A stretch of 64,000 nt of DNA from Pseudomonadota bacterium (GTDB lineage Bacteria; Pseudomonadota; Alphaproteobacteria; Acetobacterales; Acetobacteraceae). The position numbers and the translations under genes were made by a program. The notes under the pieces were generated by a model that made no database searches, had not been told where the DNA came from, and saw only the letters and a program-made list of their open reading frames with translations. Location of the stretch: positions 1 through 64,000 of the forward strand of contig JAKBBY010000002.1 in NCBI GenBank assembly GCA_021808315.1, in the 5' to 3' direction. This document shows, one piece after another, positions 36,174 to 45,584 of the stretch; position 1 is the stretch's first letter; every line of letters begins with the position of its first letter.

Positions 36174-37871
36174 TCAAAAGCTCTTGCCGGCATTCATCAG
36201 ATATTGCTCCGCGAGCGGCCCAAGCGTGTCAGCGGGCATGAACTGCAAGCCGCCCAGAATGATGATCACGCCGATCAATAATCCAATAAACAGGCCACCA
36301 TCGGTAGGAAACGTTCCGCTTGAAGACGGTAATTTGGGTTTGAGCGCCAACGATCCAGCAATGGCGAGCACCGGGATCAGCACGGCAAATCGACCAAACA
36401 GCATCGCCATGCCCAATCCATAATCAAGCAATGGCGTATTAGCCGATAGACCAGCAAAAGCAGAGCCATTATTCTCCGTCGCCGAAGTCCAGCCATACAA
36501 CATCTCGGTCAGCCCATGGGGTCCAGCATTGCTGAGCGAACCGATGCCTGACGTGGTCAATAGCGAAAATCCGGCACCCGCCAGGATGAATATGGTTTGC
36601 ACCAAGATTGCTAACATCGCGAGCTTGATCTCACGCGCTTGGATTTTTTTACCCAGATATTCCGGCGTGCGCCCGACCATCAATCCCGCCACAAAAACCG
36701 CGAGCAACGCGAACAAAACGATGCCATACAGGCCCGAGCCAACACCGCCAGGTGCCACTTCATCAAGCTGCATCAAAAATAACGGCACCAACCCGCCGAG
36801 TGGCGTGTCGCTATCCGTCACCGAATCTACAGCGCCGGTCGATGTGCCTGTGGCAGCGCTGTTGAACATTGTGGATTGCGCAATGCCAAAGCGCACCTCT
36901 TTACCCACCATATTGCCCGGTTGCGCGGCAATGCCTGCATGCACCAAAATCGGATTATTACCTGCTTCTGCCGCATAATCGCCAACCATGGCGAAGCCGA
37001 GTATCAGCGCCATCGCCGCAAACAAAGCGATCCCGTCGCGCGGTCGCCCAATCATCTGACCCAGTGTGATCGGCAAGGCGAACCCGATTACTAACATCAG
37101 AACAATTTCAAAACAATTCGTCAGCGCTGTCGGATTTTCAAACGGATGTGCCGAATTGGCATTGAAAAATCCCCCGCCATTGGTCCCCAGTTCCTTGATC
37201 GCCTCTTGCAGCGCAACCGGACCGCGCGCAATGGTTTGCACGCCGCCCGCAAGGGGATGGACGGATGCAAAAGGCGCAAATGTTTGTGGAACACCCGCAT
37301 AAAGCAGCAAGATGGCGGCAATCAACGCCATGGGCACCAAGAGACAGAGAGTTATTCTAGTCATATCGACATAGATATTGCCAAGCGTGGTTAAGCCACC
37401 ACGCACAAAGGCCCGCATCAGTGCGGCGGCAACGGCCATGCCCGCCGCAGCGGAGAGAAACATATGCACCATCAGGCCAAACATTTGCGCACCGTTCGAA
37501 ATTTGGGCCTCCGGCGTATAGGCTTGCCAATTGGTGTTGGTGGCAAAACTAACAGCGGTATTGAACGCCAGCATCGGCGCCATGGCTGGAATATGCTGAG
37601 GATTGAACGGCAGATCATTTTGCAGCCGCAAAATGGCATAGAGCAACAGAACATGGATCGCACTCAGCAGCAGCAACGCGATCGCATAAGCCTGCCAACC
37701 CATCTGCCGCGCCGGATCAATCCCGCATAGGCGATAAAATCCCCGCTCGATTGGCCTAGCAAATCCAATATCGCCGCGAAAGATCGATGCAATATAGCGC
37801 CCAAGCGGCACAGCAGCCGCCAGCACGAACACCAGCACCAGGGTCATAGCACCAAGCCCGTGGAGCGTCAT
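36174..37871 (-). CDS. kdpA: KdpA potassium-binding subunit
   Basis: Potassium channel-like subunit, about 565 residues with some ten membrane helices. Selectivity-filter-like loops are seen in [28 protein letters not shown] and the SENNGS-type stretch ([14 protein letters not shown]), the standard KdpA set. ATG 37871 is chosen because it lies two bases after the kdpF stop and starts like other KdpA proteins; a TTG at 37904 would overlap kdpF. KdpA and KdpB together move potassium under potassium starvation. Confidence 0.95.
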   Translation of the reverse strand: MTLHGLGAMTLVLVFVLAAAVPLGRYIASIFRGDIGFARPIERGFYRLCGIDPARQMGWQAYAIALLLLSAIHVLLLYAILRLQNDLPFNPQHIPAMAPMLAFNTAVSFATNTNWQAYTPEAQISNGAQMFGLMVHMFLSAAAGMAVAAALMRAFVRGGLTTLGNIYVDMTRITLCLLVPMALIAAILLLYAGVPQTFAPFASVHPLAGGVQTIARGPVALQEAIKELGTNGGGFFNANSAHPFENPTALTNCFEIVLMLVIGFALPITLGQMIGRPRDGIALFAAMALILGFAMVGDYAAEAGNNPILVHAGIAAQPGNMVGKEVRFGIAQSTMFNSAATGTSTGAVDSVTDSDTPLGGLVPLFLMQLDEVAPGGVGSGLYGIVLFALLAVFVAGLMVGRTPEYLGKKIQAREIKLAMLAILVQTIFILAGAGFSLLTTSGIGSLSNAGPHGLTEMLYGWTSATENNGSAFAGLSANTPLLDYGLGMAMLFGRFAVLIPVLAIAGSLALKPKLPSSSGTFPTDGGLFIGLLIGVIIILGGLQFMPADTLGPLAEQYLMNAGKSF

Positions 37872-37873
37872 GA

Positions 37874-37960
37874 TCAAAAATCCTCTGGCCGGATCAAAGC
37901 CCAAACCAAATAAGCCAACAATCCGAGCGAAACGACCGCACCGAGCGTAATGTCAATCAT
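37874..37960 (-). CDS. kdpF: KdpF small membrane peptide
   Basis: A 28-residue hydrophobic peptide, starting MIDITLGAVVSLGLLAYL and ending LIRPEDF, directly upstream of kdpA. KdpF stabilises the KdpABC complex; the membrane helix followed by a basic residue and Pro-Glu-Asp/Lys-Phe near the end is the known pattern. Its stop lies two bases before the kdpA ATG. It is too short for usual gene finders. Confidence 0.88.
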   Translation of the reverse strand: MIDITLGAVVSLGLLAYLVWALIRPEDF

Positions 37961-37962
37961 GA

Positions 37963-38046
37963 TCAGATCCGATCACAAAACACGACATAAGCGGCAAACA
38001 GTGCAAAACTCGCAATAATGACCGCGATGGCCACAAAATCCCCCAT
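37963..38046 (-). CDS. 27-residue membrane peptide at the head of the kdp operon
   Basis: A short reading frame two bases before kdpF, preceded by GGAGCGGATT at good distance from its ATG. It encodes one hydrophobic helix (residues 4-23) beginning MGDFVAIAVII and ending in Cys-Asp-Arg-Ile. I have the impression that similar tiny proteins with a C-terminal C-(D/E)-R-(I/L) precede kdpF in other bacteria, but I cannot confirm this here. The tight spacing and ribosome site argue for a real gene, possibly an extra small Kdp subunit or a leader peptide. Confidence 0.65.
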   Translation of the reverse strand: MGDFVAIAVIIASFALFAAYVVFCDRI

Positions 38047-38137
38047 AATCCGCTCCACTCGATCAATCCCGCATCATTGCGCCGCAATCGCGCAGGCGAG
38101 GACAACACCGATCAATGGGCGCACAGGGCATAAAAAA

Positions 38138-38159
38138 ACGAGCCGAAAACCAGGCTCGT
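38138..38159 (-). terminator. Intrinsic terminator after the MctP-like gene (distal)
   Basis: On the minus strand ACGAGCC pairs with GGCTCGT across an eight-base loop, directly followed by TTTTTTTA. Classic rho-independent form. It ends the symporter transcript and shields the kdp promoter region downstream. Confidence 0.8.
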
Positions 38160-38184
38160 CTCATAAAAATCATATAAAAATCAC

Positions 38185-38216
38185 CCCGCCGACCGGTGTA
38201 ATCACCAATCGGCGGG
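38185..38216 (-). terminator. Stem-loop after the MctP-like gene (proximal)
   Basis: CCCGCCGA/TCGGCGGG eight-base stem, followed on the minus strand by the T-rich stretch TGATTTTTATATGATTTTTA. It is a second terminator in tandem with the one at 38138-38159. Confidence 0.7.
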
Positions 38217-38240
38217 ATTGCTGCAGCTTATCTCAAACGA

Positions 38241-39773
38241 TTAGGCATAATCCGATGCACTCGTGACATCGCGGGTGCGGTCCGAAGCGAAAGCGTGAAA
38301 CACCGGCGATAGCGCTGTCGCGACAATCACATTGAGCGCGAACGTTACAATCGCGATATAGCAGGGAATAACCATACCAAAAATATGGAACGGATAAATC
38401 GCGCCCGCCAAATGATTGAGCAGTGCCAAATGCGTCGCCAGCACAAAACCGCTCGCCCAACCAATCAACAATGCCCAGCCATTATAAAACCGGGTGAACA
38501 AGCTGAACACGATCGAGGGAAAAATCTGGATCATCCACATCCCGCCCAGCAATTGCAATTGGATCGCATATTTCAGCGGCAAGCCAAACACGAAGGCCAA
38601 TGCCCCGACAATCATCACAATCGAGAATAATTTTGCGACCATCGATTCTTGTGCCGGCGAAACACCCCCTTGGATAAATTGCCGCCAAATGTCACGGGTG
38701 AAAATATTCGCCGAGGCAATCGCCATGATCGCGGCGGGCACCAGCGCGCCAATCGCAATCGCCGCAAAGGCAACACCAACGAACCAGCCGGGCAGCGTGT
38801 GCAACAATAAGGCTGGCACCGAGAAGCTTGGGCCAAACTCCTTAAAACCCTTGGCGAATTGCGGCAGCGTGCTCACCCCGGCCACAGCGGCCATTGCGCC
38901 CAGTAAGGTGATCAGCCCGAGCATGAAGGAGTACGCTGGCAAAATAACCGCATTGCGCCGCACCACCTCACGGCTGCGCGCCGACAAAATACCCGTCATC
39001 GCATGCGGATATAAAAACAATGCCATAGCAGAGCCGAGCGCTAATGTTGCATAACCAGAATAAATTCCGGTTCCGCCCTTGGGCGGGTGCGCGAGCAACA
39101 GCTTCGCTGGCGCCAATTTGGTGAAAATCGTGCCAAAACCGCCGAGTTCAGAAGGGATCACAATGACCGCAACAATAATCGTCAAATAAATCAGGATATC
39201 CTTGACGATCGCGATCATCGCTGGCGCGCGCAGGCCAGATGTAAAGGTGAAGGCGGCCAATACCAAGAACGCAATGATCAGCGGCAAGCGAGCACCCAAC
39301 CCAGCGCCGGTGATCCCAAGGCCACCAATCACGGTCTGCATGCCGACAAGCTGCAAGGCGATGTAGGGCATGGTCGCGACGATGCCAGTTAGGCCAACAG
39401 CCAGAGCCAGATAGCGATTGCCATAGCGCCCACGCACAAATTCCGGCCCCGTGACAAAGCCATGCTTGGCAGACACCCGCCAGAGCTTGGGGAAAATTAC
39501 ATATAGAATCGGATAAGCGACGATGGTGTATGGCACAGCAAAAAACGCAAGCGCGCCAGCGCCGAACATCAAGGCCGGCACCGCGATGAATGTATAGGCC
39601 GTGTAAATATCGCCACCGATCAAGAACCAGGAAATCAGCACACCGAACTGCCGCCCGCCGAGGCCCCATTCATGCAATTGCGACAAATCGCCGCCCTTCC
39701 AGCGGGCCGCGACAAAGCCAAGGATCAGCACGCCAATCACTAAGATGGCGAAGATAACTGTTGCAATGGTCAT
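38241..39773 (-). CDS. MctP-like monocarboxylate symporter (copy 1)
   Basis: SSS-family sodium or proton symporter of 510 residues with about 13 hydrophobic segments. The N-terminal block QLHEWGLGGRQFG, then FLIGGDIYTAYTFIAVPALMF and ATMPYIALQLVGMQTVIGGLG closely match what I recall of rhizobial MctP, which takes up lactate, pyruvate, propionate and alanine. It is followed by two terminators and preceded by a DUF3311 gene ten bases upstream, so the two form an operon. It is highly similar to copy 2 (40224-41756). Confidence 0.86.
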   Translation of the reverse strand: MTIATVIFAILVIGVLILGFVAARWKGGDLSQLHEWGLGGRQFGVLISWFLIGGDIYTAYTFIAVPALMFGAGALAFFAVPYTIVAYPILYVIFPKLWRVSAKHGFVTGPEFVRGRYGNRYLALAVGLTGIVATMPYIALQLVGMQTVIGGLGITGAGLGARLPLIIAFLVLAAFTFTSGLRAPAMIAIVKDILIYLTIIVAVIVIPSELGGFGTIFTKLAPAKLLLAHPPKGGTGIYSGYATLALGSAMALFLYPHAMTGILSARSREVVRRNAVILPAYSFMLGLITLLGAMAAVAGVSTLPQFAKGFKEFGPSFSVPALLLHTLPGWFVGVAFAAIAIGALVPAAIMAIASANIFTRDIWRQFIQGGVSPAQESMVAKLFSIVMIVGALAFVFGLPLKYAIQLQLLGGMWMIQIFPSIVFSLFTRFYNGWALLIGWASGFVLATHLALLNHLAGAIYPFHIFGMVIPCYIAIVTFALNVIVATALSPVFHAFASDRTRDVTSASDYA

Positions 39774-39783
39774 AATGCAGTCC

Positions 39784-40005
39784 TCAGCGTTCTGCGCGAT
39801 AGACGATAAAAATAATCAGCGCCGACAACGGCACCCACAGCAACTGGTACCAATAAAAGAATGGAAAACCGGCAAGTTCTGGCGATTTACTATTGTAAAA
39901 GGGCACCCACAGCGTCGCAATGAACGGGATCAACAGCAACCAACGCAACGGCGAAGACCGCGCCGGAATTTGGTCGGATAAATCTTGTGGATCAGACATC
40001 GTCAT
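39784..40005 (-). CDS. DUF3311 small membrane protein
   Basis: 73-residue protein with two hydrophobic segments (about 21-36 and 50-69) separated by FYNSKSPELAGFPFFYWYQL, the pattern of DUF3311 partners of MctP-type transporters. It ends ten bases before the copy 1 transporter ATG. The second MctP-like gene has no such partner directly upstream, so this protein may serve both. The first ATG may be at 40005 or two codons later. Confidence 0.8.
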   Translation of the reverse strand: MTMSDPQDLSDQIPARSSPLRWLLLIPFIATLWVPFYNSKSPELAGFPFFYWYQLLWVPLSALIIFIVYRAER

Positions 40006-40223
40006 AGCCCCCCTTGGTAAATATTACCGCACGATCACACGTGCAGCTACGCAAAAGTTTTGGCAACGCAAATAATCATACCGGGATCAATTGCACCTGA
40101 ACCACCGGACTTAGCCGAAACGGTTCAGCAGCTTTCTCTCGGAAGACGAAATGATATCTCTTCGCCCTGCCGGTGATCTAACTGAATACCGGTGTCAGCG
40201 CAAGCGGCTCCGCAGCCGTATCC

Positions 40224-41756
40224 TCACGCATAATCCGACGCAACGGTCCGATCACGGCTGCGATCAGAGGCAATGCGATGAAAGAGCGGCGATAGCACCG
40301 TGGCCACCGCCACATTCACGCCAAATGTTACGACCGCGATATAGCACGGCACGGTAAAGCCGAATAGATCAAACGCGTAAATAGCGCCGCTCAAATGGTT
40401 CAGCAGCGCAAGATCGGTCGCCATTCCAAAACCCACGGCCCAACCAATCAACAAGGCCCAGCCATTGTAAAAGCGGGTGAACAGGCTGAACACCACGGCG
40501 GGAAAGGTCTGGATAATCCACATGCCGCCCAGCAATTGCAGCTGGATCGCGTATTTGAGTGGCAAATCAATCTCGAAAACCAAGCCGCCCAGGATGATCG
40601 CGATGGCGAAGAGTTTCGCAATCAGCGCTTCGACCCCTGATGACATCGAGGGCGCAATAAATTGCCGCCAAATATCGCGGGTGAAAATATTGGCCGCCGC
40701 AATGCCCATAATCCCCGCCGGCACCAACGCGCCAATCGCAATAGCGGCGAAGGCAAGGCCAACGAACCAGCTTGGCATCGTGTGGATCAATAACGCCGGG
40801 AACGAGAAATTAGGGCCGTCAATGCGAAAACCCTCCGCAAATTGCGGCATCTTGCTCACCCCCGCCGCCACGGCCATCACCCCGAACAACGCGACCAACC
40901 CCAACATGAAGGCAAATGCCGGCTGCAAAAATGCGTTACGGCGCACCACGTCGCGGCTGCGCGAGGCTAGAATGCCGGTCATGGCGTGCGGATATAAAAA
41001 CAGCGCCATCGCCGAGCCGAGCGCCAAGGTCGTATAGCCCGAATACAGGCCCGACGACCCCGCAGGCGGATGCGCGAGCAGCAAATGAGCCGCCGATACT
41101 TTGCCAAAAATGGTGCCAAATCCACCCAACTCTGCCGGGATCACGATAAACCCGACAATCACCGTTAAGAAAATCAGTAAATTCTTGACCACCGCAACCA
41201 TCGCCACCGCGCGCAGCCCAGATGTCACGGTAAACAGCGCCACCAGCGTCACCGCCATGATCAACGGCAAATGCGCGCCCAAGCCGGTGCCATTAAACCC
41301 AAGCGCGCCAATCACCGTTTGCATACCCACCAGTTGCAACGCGATATAGGGCACCGTTGCCAAAATGCCGGTCACGCCAATCGCCAACGCCAGCAGCCGG
41401 TTGCCATAGCGCGCACGCACAAATTCGGCGCCCGTCACATAGCCATATTTCGCTGAAACCCGCCATAATTTCGGAAATATCGCAAACAGCACAATGTTGG
41501 CCATCAACGTGTAGGACACTGCGAAATAGGCCAAGGCCCCAACGCCAAACATCAAAGCCGGCACGGCAATGAATGTATACGCCGTATACACATCACCCCC
41601 GACCAAGAACCACGACATCGCCAAGCCAAATTGCCGTCCGCCCAGCCCCCATTCATGCAGTTTCGACAGATCTTGGCCCTTTAATCGGGCCATGCTATCG
41701 ACAATGATCAACACACCAATGACCAGAATAACAAAAATAACCGTTGCTAAACCCAT
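40224..41756 (-). CDS. MctP-like monocarboxylate symporter (copy 2)
   Basis: Paralogue of the transporter at 38241, same layout and length (510 residues), sharing blocks such as LHEWGLGGRQFG, GGDVYTAYTFIAVPALMFG, PYIALQLVGMQTVIG and NIFTRDIWRQFI. ATG 41756 is used because GAGGATCGGGGT precedes it and the added upstream residues of the longer frame are not conserved. It has no DUF3311 gene of its own; the 218-base gap to copy 1's DUF3311 gene contains no coding sequence that I can support. Substrate may differ from copy 1. Confidence 0.85.
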   Translation of the reverse strand: MGLATVIFVILVIGVLIIVDSMARLKGQDLSKLHEWGLGGRQFGLAMSWFLVGGDVYTAYTFIAVPALMFGVGALAYFAVSYTLMANIVLFAIFPKLWRVSAKYGYVTGAEFVRARYGNRLLALAIGVTGILATVPYIALQLVGMQTVIGALGFNGTGLGAHLPLIMAVTLVALFTVTSGLRAVAMVAVVKNLLIFLTVIVGFIVIPAELGGFGTIFGKVSAAHLLLAHPPAGSSGLYSGYTTLALGSAMALFLYPHAMTGILASRSRDVVRRNAFLQPAFAFMLGLVALFGVMAVAAGVSKMPQFAEGFRIDGPNFSFPALLIHTMPSWFVGLAFAAIAIGALVPAGIMGIAAANIFTRDIWRQFIAPSMSSGVEALIAKLFAIAIILGGLVFEIDLPLKYAIQLQLLGGMWIIQTFPAVVFSLFTRFYNGWALLIGWAVGFGMATDLALLNHLSGAIYAFDLFGFTVPCYIAVVTFGVNVAVATVLSPLFHRIASDRSRDRTVASDYA

Positions 41757-41837
41757 ACCCCGATCCTCGGCCCGTTTGCCTGACTGAATAGTGGAAACAT
41801 CTTGAGATTGCACAAAACACAACTTCCGCGCTCATGC

Positions 41838-41847
41838 TGCATATGCA
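41838..41847. promoter_or_regulatory. Palindrome upstream of MctP-like copy 2
   Basis: TGCATATGCA, a perfect ten-base palindrome about 80 bases before the ATG in an A/T-rich stretch, in the otherwise gene-free gap to gmk. A possible operator; no regulator gene is near. Confidence 0.25.
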
Positions 41848-41969
41848 TAAAAAACGCAACATCAAAATATCGGGCTCATGACATGATGATCGCGCGATGA
41901 TTCCAAGTGCAACCGATCCATAATAGTGTCGGTTCATCAATGGCCGACATAATGCAGACCAATTAAGCG

Positions 41970-42578
41970 CTAGCGCGCCTCGCCAAAGGGCGCCAAATCG
42001 TCTTGCCGCGCGCTCGCCAGCCGTGCGGCGCGCAGGATTGCCAGCACATCGCCCAGCGCCTGCTCAAGATCATCATTGCGCACAATATAATCAAACTCGC
42101 TCTGATGCGCCCATTCGGATTGCGCCGCCGCCATCCGCCGTGCCACATCCTCGGCGGCATCGCCGCGCCCCTGCAAACGCTCCCGCAACGCAGCCAAGCT
42201 CGGCGGGCGGATAAAAACACCAACGACATCGCCCGGCAGTGCTGCCCGAATTTGGCGGAATCCCTGCCAATCAATATCGAACAACACATCCTGCCCAGCC
42301 TGCAGCCGCGCCGCCACCGGCGCGCGCGGCGTGCCATAAGAGCGGCCAAACACCGTCGCGTGTTCTAAAAACGCCCCCGCCGCCACCATCGCGGCGAATT
42401 GCGCATCGGTCTTGAAAAAATAATGCTCGCCTTCGCGCTCACCGGCGCGCGGCGCGCGCGTCGTTGCACTGATCGAGAGCGCAATCGCTGGGTCCGCCGC
42501 CAGCAAACGACGCGACAAGGTGGTCTTGCCCGCGCCAGAAGGCGCTGCCAGCACCAAGCATAATCCGCGCCGACTCAC
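41970..42578 (-). CDS. gmk: Guanylate kinase
   Basis: Phosphorylates GMP to GDP. 202 residues with P-loop APSGAGKT at 12-19, the GMP-binding SISATTRAPRAGEREGEHYFF block and DIDWQG. Start is GTG 42578, three bases after the yicC stop, so translation is likely coupled. The order ccrM-yicC-gmk makes it the last gene of this operon. Confidence 0.95.
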   Translation of the reverse strand: MSRRGLCLVLAAPSGAGKTTLSRRLLAADPAIALSISATTRAPRAGEREGEHYFFKTDAQFAAMVAAGAFLEHATVFGRSYGTPRAPVAARLQAGQDVLFDIDWQGFRQIRAALPGDVVGVFIRPPSLAALRERLQGRGDAAEDVARRMAAAQSEWAHQSEFDYIVRNDDLEQALGDVLAILRAARLASARQDDLAPFGEAR

Positions 42579-42581
42579 GCC

Positions 42582-43487
42582 TCACTCCACATTCGCCACC
42601 TGCTCGCGCAATTGCTCAATCGCCGCTTTCAGCTCCAACCCCAGCGTGGTCAATGGCAATGAGGCCGATTTACTGCACAGCGTATTCGCCTCGCGATTAA
42701 ACTCCTGCACCAGAAAATCCAGCCGTCGGCCAACCCCCCGCGCCTCAGCAAGCAACGCGCGCGCCGCCGCGCAATGCGCGTCCAGCCGATCCAGCTCCTC
42801 AGTCACGTCGGATTTTCCCGCCAGAAGCGCAATTTCTTGCGCCAAACGCTCGGGTGCCACCGGCTCCGCACCACCCAGCAACGAGGCCAGCGCCTGTTGC
42901 AGCCGCGCCTGATGCAGCGCCGGTTGCGCCGCGGCCACGCGGCGCGCCTGCAGGGTGAGGTCCTCGACCCGATCGAGTGTCGCCGCCAGAATCGCTGCAA
43001 GCCGCACCCCCTCCGCCCGGCGCGACAGGGTCAGCGCGGCCACCGCCCGCTCAAATAACCCGATAATGCTCTGCTCCAACGCCTGATCTGCCACCGGATC
43101 AGCCTGATCAACCGCATCCGCCCGGCTCAGCACGCCGGGCAGCGCCAGCACCGCCTCGGCACGCGGCGGCGGGGTGCCGGGCAGGCGCACGCGGATCGCC
43201 TCAATCGCGCTCAGCATCGCGCCCAACGCGACTGGATCGACCACCAACCCCGGTCGCTCCTCGCGCTTGCGGCTGATCGTCGCGGTCACATTGCCGCGCC
43301 CCAAAGCCCGCTCGGCGAGCGGGCGCAACGTCGCCTCCAGCCGATCCAGCCCCGACGGCAGCCGCAATTTCAAATCCAACCCCCGACCATTAACGCTGCG
43401 AATCTCCACCACCAGCGCATCGCCCGGCTCAGCGACGCGGGCGAACCCGGTCATCGACGCGAGGTCGGACGGTGGATCAGCGCTCAC
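42582..43487 (-). CDS. yicC: YicC/YloC-family endoribonuclease
   Basis: 301-residue protein with the N-terminal SMTGFARV and VEIRSVNGRGLDLKLRLP blocks and the C-terminal LVQEFNREANTLCSKS signature of the YicC family, recently shown to be RNases acting on small RNAs. The GTG start at 43487 overlaps the ccrM stop (GTGA). The yicC-gmk pairing is common in bacteria. Confidence 0.93.
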   Translation of the reverse strand: MSADPPSDLASMTGFARVAEPGDALVVEIRSVNGRGLDLKLRLPSGLDRLEATLRPLAERALGRGNVTATISRKREERPGLVVDPVALGAMLSAIEAIRVRLPGTPPPRAEAVLALPGVLSRADAVDQADPVADQALEQSIIGLFERAVAALTLSRRAEGVRLAAILAATLDRVEDLTLQARRVAAAQPALHQARLQQALASLLGGAEPVAPERLAQEIALLAGKSDVTEELDRLDAHCAAARALLAEARGVGRRLDFLVQEFNREANTLCSKSASLPLTTLGLELKAAIEQLREQVANVE

Positions 43488-44563
43488 AGGCGCATCGTCG
43501 CGCGCAGCGTATCAATCGCAACCAATCGCCCATCGCGCTCAATATGCCAAAAACTCCAGCCATTGCAGCTCGCGGCATTCTGCACCGCCGCCCCCACCTG
43601 ATGGATCGAGCCGCGCACAGCCCCCGCAATAATCGTCCCATCCGCCGCCACCACCGCGCGCACCCGGCGCAGCCGATCATGCAACACCGTGCCCGCCGGC
43701 ACCATGCCCTGCTCCACCAAAGTGCCAAACGGAATGCGCGGCACATCCCGCCGCGACAAAGTAGATGTCAAATAAGGCGGCGCCGCGCGCATCGCTTTCA
43801 ACCGCGCCCACCCCGCCTCGACATAAGCAGGATGCCGCTCAATCCCGATAAAATGCCGATTGAGCCGCTTGGCCACCGCCGCCGTGGTGGCGGTTCCGGC
43901 GAACGGATCGAGCACCACGTCATCAGGGTTGGTCGCCGCCAGGATAACCCGATGCAACAAGGCTTCAGGCTTTTGCGTCGGGTGCAGCTTCAAGCCGTGA
44001 TCATTGCGCAACCGTTCCGCGCCGGTGCATAGCGGCAAGGTCCAATCCGAGCGCATTTGCAAATCTTCGTTCAACGCCTTCATCGCCTGATAATTGAACT
44101 TATAGCGCGAGGTCGGTTCGCGCGCAGCCCAAATCAAGGTTTCATGCGCGTTGGTAAAGCGCCGCCCGCGAAAATTCGGCATCGGATTGGATTTACGCCA
44201 AATCACATCATTCAGAATCCAGAACCCCAAATCCTGCAAAATCGCGCCAATCCGGAAAATATTATGATAGGATCCAATCACCCAGATCGTCGCATCCTTA
44301 TGCAACAACCGCCGACACTCGCTCAGCCAGGCACGGGTAAACGCATCATAGGCGGCGAAATCGGCAAATTTATCCCAATCATCATCCACCGCATCGACCA
44401 GACTATCATCAGGCCGCCGCAACTCGCCGCGCAGCTGCAAATTATAAGGCGGATCAGCGAAAATACAGTCGATCGACGCATCGGGCAGCATACGCATCAT
44501 CTCGACGGCATCGCCGAGAAGCAACTGATCGAGCGGCAATTCGCGAATAGCGTGCACGGGCAA
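43484..44563 (-). CDS. ccrM: CcrM-type adenine DNA methyltransferase (GANTC)
   Basis: Beta-class N6-adenine methyltransferase of 359 residues. Motif IV DPPYNL is at 37-42, and the AdoMet motif is DPFAGTATTAAVA near residue 218, where most relatives have FxGxGTT, so Gly is replaced by Ala at one site. The C-terminal domain (about 275-359) with NGWSFWHIERDG is the part found in CcrM and not in HinfI-like enzymes. CcrM methylates GANTC and helps run the alphaproteobacterial cell cycle. Start is probably TTG 44563 with GAGG six bases upstream; GTG 44557 is possible. Confidence 0.92.
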   Translation of the reverse strand: MPVHAIRELPLDQLLLGDAVEMMRMLPDASIDCIFADPPYNLQLRGELRRPDDSLVDAVDDDWDKFADFAAYDAFTRAWLSECRRLLHKDATIWVIGSYHNIFRIGAILQDLGFWILNDVIWRKSNPMPNFRGRRFTNAHETLIWAAREPTSRYKFNYQAMKALNEDLQMRSDWTLPLCTGAERLRNDHGLKLHPTQKPEALLHRVILAATNPDDVVLDPFAGTATTAAVAKRLNRHFIGIERHPAYVEAGWARLKAMRAAPPYLTSTLSRRDVPRIPFGTLVEQGMVPAGTVLHDRLRRVRAVVAADGTIIAGAVRGSIHQVGAAVQNAASCNGWSFWHIERDGRLVAIDTLRATMRL

Positions 44564-44638
44564 TGGGAACCTCAGATATCGTCAGCCGCTTATACCTGAC
44601 GAATCGCCCGTGACCGCGTCAATGGGCTTTTGTCGCGC

Positions 44639-45574
44639 CTAAATAATATCCTCAGCCGCCTCGAGCGAGGGCGCCTTGGCCCGGCCCATCATCAACACTG
44701 CGCGCGGCTTGAGCGATTCATGCTGGTTGCGCCGGTGTAGAATGGTCGTGCCAAAGGCAATATGCCGACATAAATATTGGGTAGGCTCTTCGTTGCGGCC
44801 CTCTTCGCGGAACATTTCGGTGAATTGCACCCGCCCCAAAACCCCCGAGCCGCGCAGACTGCGCGCATGTCGGCGCATGCCATCAACCGCCGAGGCACGC
44901 ACCCGGCGCTGAAACCCGGCCAACACCTCCAATTCCTGATTGTAAAAACTGCGCCGCGCATCCGCCCAGCCGTACGGATCGGCCATCCACTCGAAATGCG
45001 CCCCCACCGCTAGCCCAATGGGCAAAATCCCCGCCTCCAGCAGCCGGGCAAACTCCAATTGCGACACGGTCGCCACCAAAGGCGGGCCGCTATGCGCGTA
45101 GCCCTTGATCGTCACGGCGGTTCCGGTCACCGCATAATCCATCGAGGATCGCGCCTCGGCATCGTTCAACCGGCGCGTCTTCAGCCGCACCTCGACCACC
45201 GCATGCGCCCCCATCAACTCGGCTTCGTGCTGCATGCGGGCAATCGCCGCATTCCAGCCATCACGATGGCCCTCGGTCCAGGAAAAGCCGAAATGAAACC
45301 AGCAATTGCCAGACACCATGCCCAGCGTTTCGATCCCATGGGTGTGCAAGGTGAGCAAATCGGCGGGCGATGCGGTGGACACCCAAGGCAATTTGCCTAC
45401 CGCCGTATGGCGCAACCGCTCGGCAACGAAACCCGGCACGCTATTGCGCCGGAGTGCGACCGACCATTCCTGCATCCGCGCCTCTTGCCGCGCCATCTCG
45501 GCGGGGTCTTGCGCTTGCGGCACCTGGGCGGCGACCGCCCCGACCACGCCCTTCAGTAAATCCTTGAACGACAT
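44639..45574 (-). CDS. YbjQ-like (heavy-metal-binding domain) protein
   Basis: 311-residue protein with no signal peptide. The centre has the YbjQ/UPF0145-like fold in two rounds: one around residues 70-160 (LTLHTHGIETLGMVSGNCWFHFGFSW, ending VEVRLKTR...AVTGTAV) and one at 165-290 (LEFARLLEAGILPIGLAVGAHFEW). The annotated name heavy-metal-binding domain is historical; metal binding is not proven. GGAGGGCGCC precedes the ATG. It closes a four-gene set with PspA and another double YbjQ protein, suggesting an envelope-stress role. The first 30 residues (FKDLLKGVVGAVAAQ) could be a membrane-associating helix. Confidence 0.72.
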   Translation of the reverse strand: MSFKDLLKGVVGAVAAQVPQAQDPAEMARQEARMQEWSVALRRNSVPGFVAERLRHTAVGKLPWVSTASPADLLTLHTHGIETLGMVSGNCWFHFGFSWTEGHRDGWNAAIARMQHEAELMGAHAVVEVRLKTRRLNDAEARSSMDYAVTGTAVTIKGYAHSGPPLVATVSQLEFARLLEAGILPIGLAVGAHFEWMADPYGWADARRSFYNQELEVLAGFQRRVRASAVDGMRRHARSLRGSGVLGRVQFTEMFREEGRNEEPTQYLCRHIAFGTTILHRRNQHESLKPRAVLMMGRAKAPSLEAAEDII

Positions 45575-45584
45575 GGCGCCCTCC

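Noticed and set aside
44639-45574. Calling the YbjQ-like protein a metal-binding or metal resistance protein
   Set aside because: The name of the domain is historical, and no Cys/His-rich metal site is evident apart from a few scattered residues.
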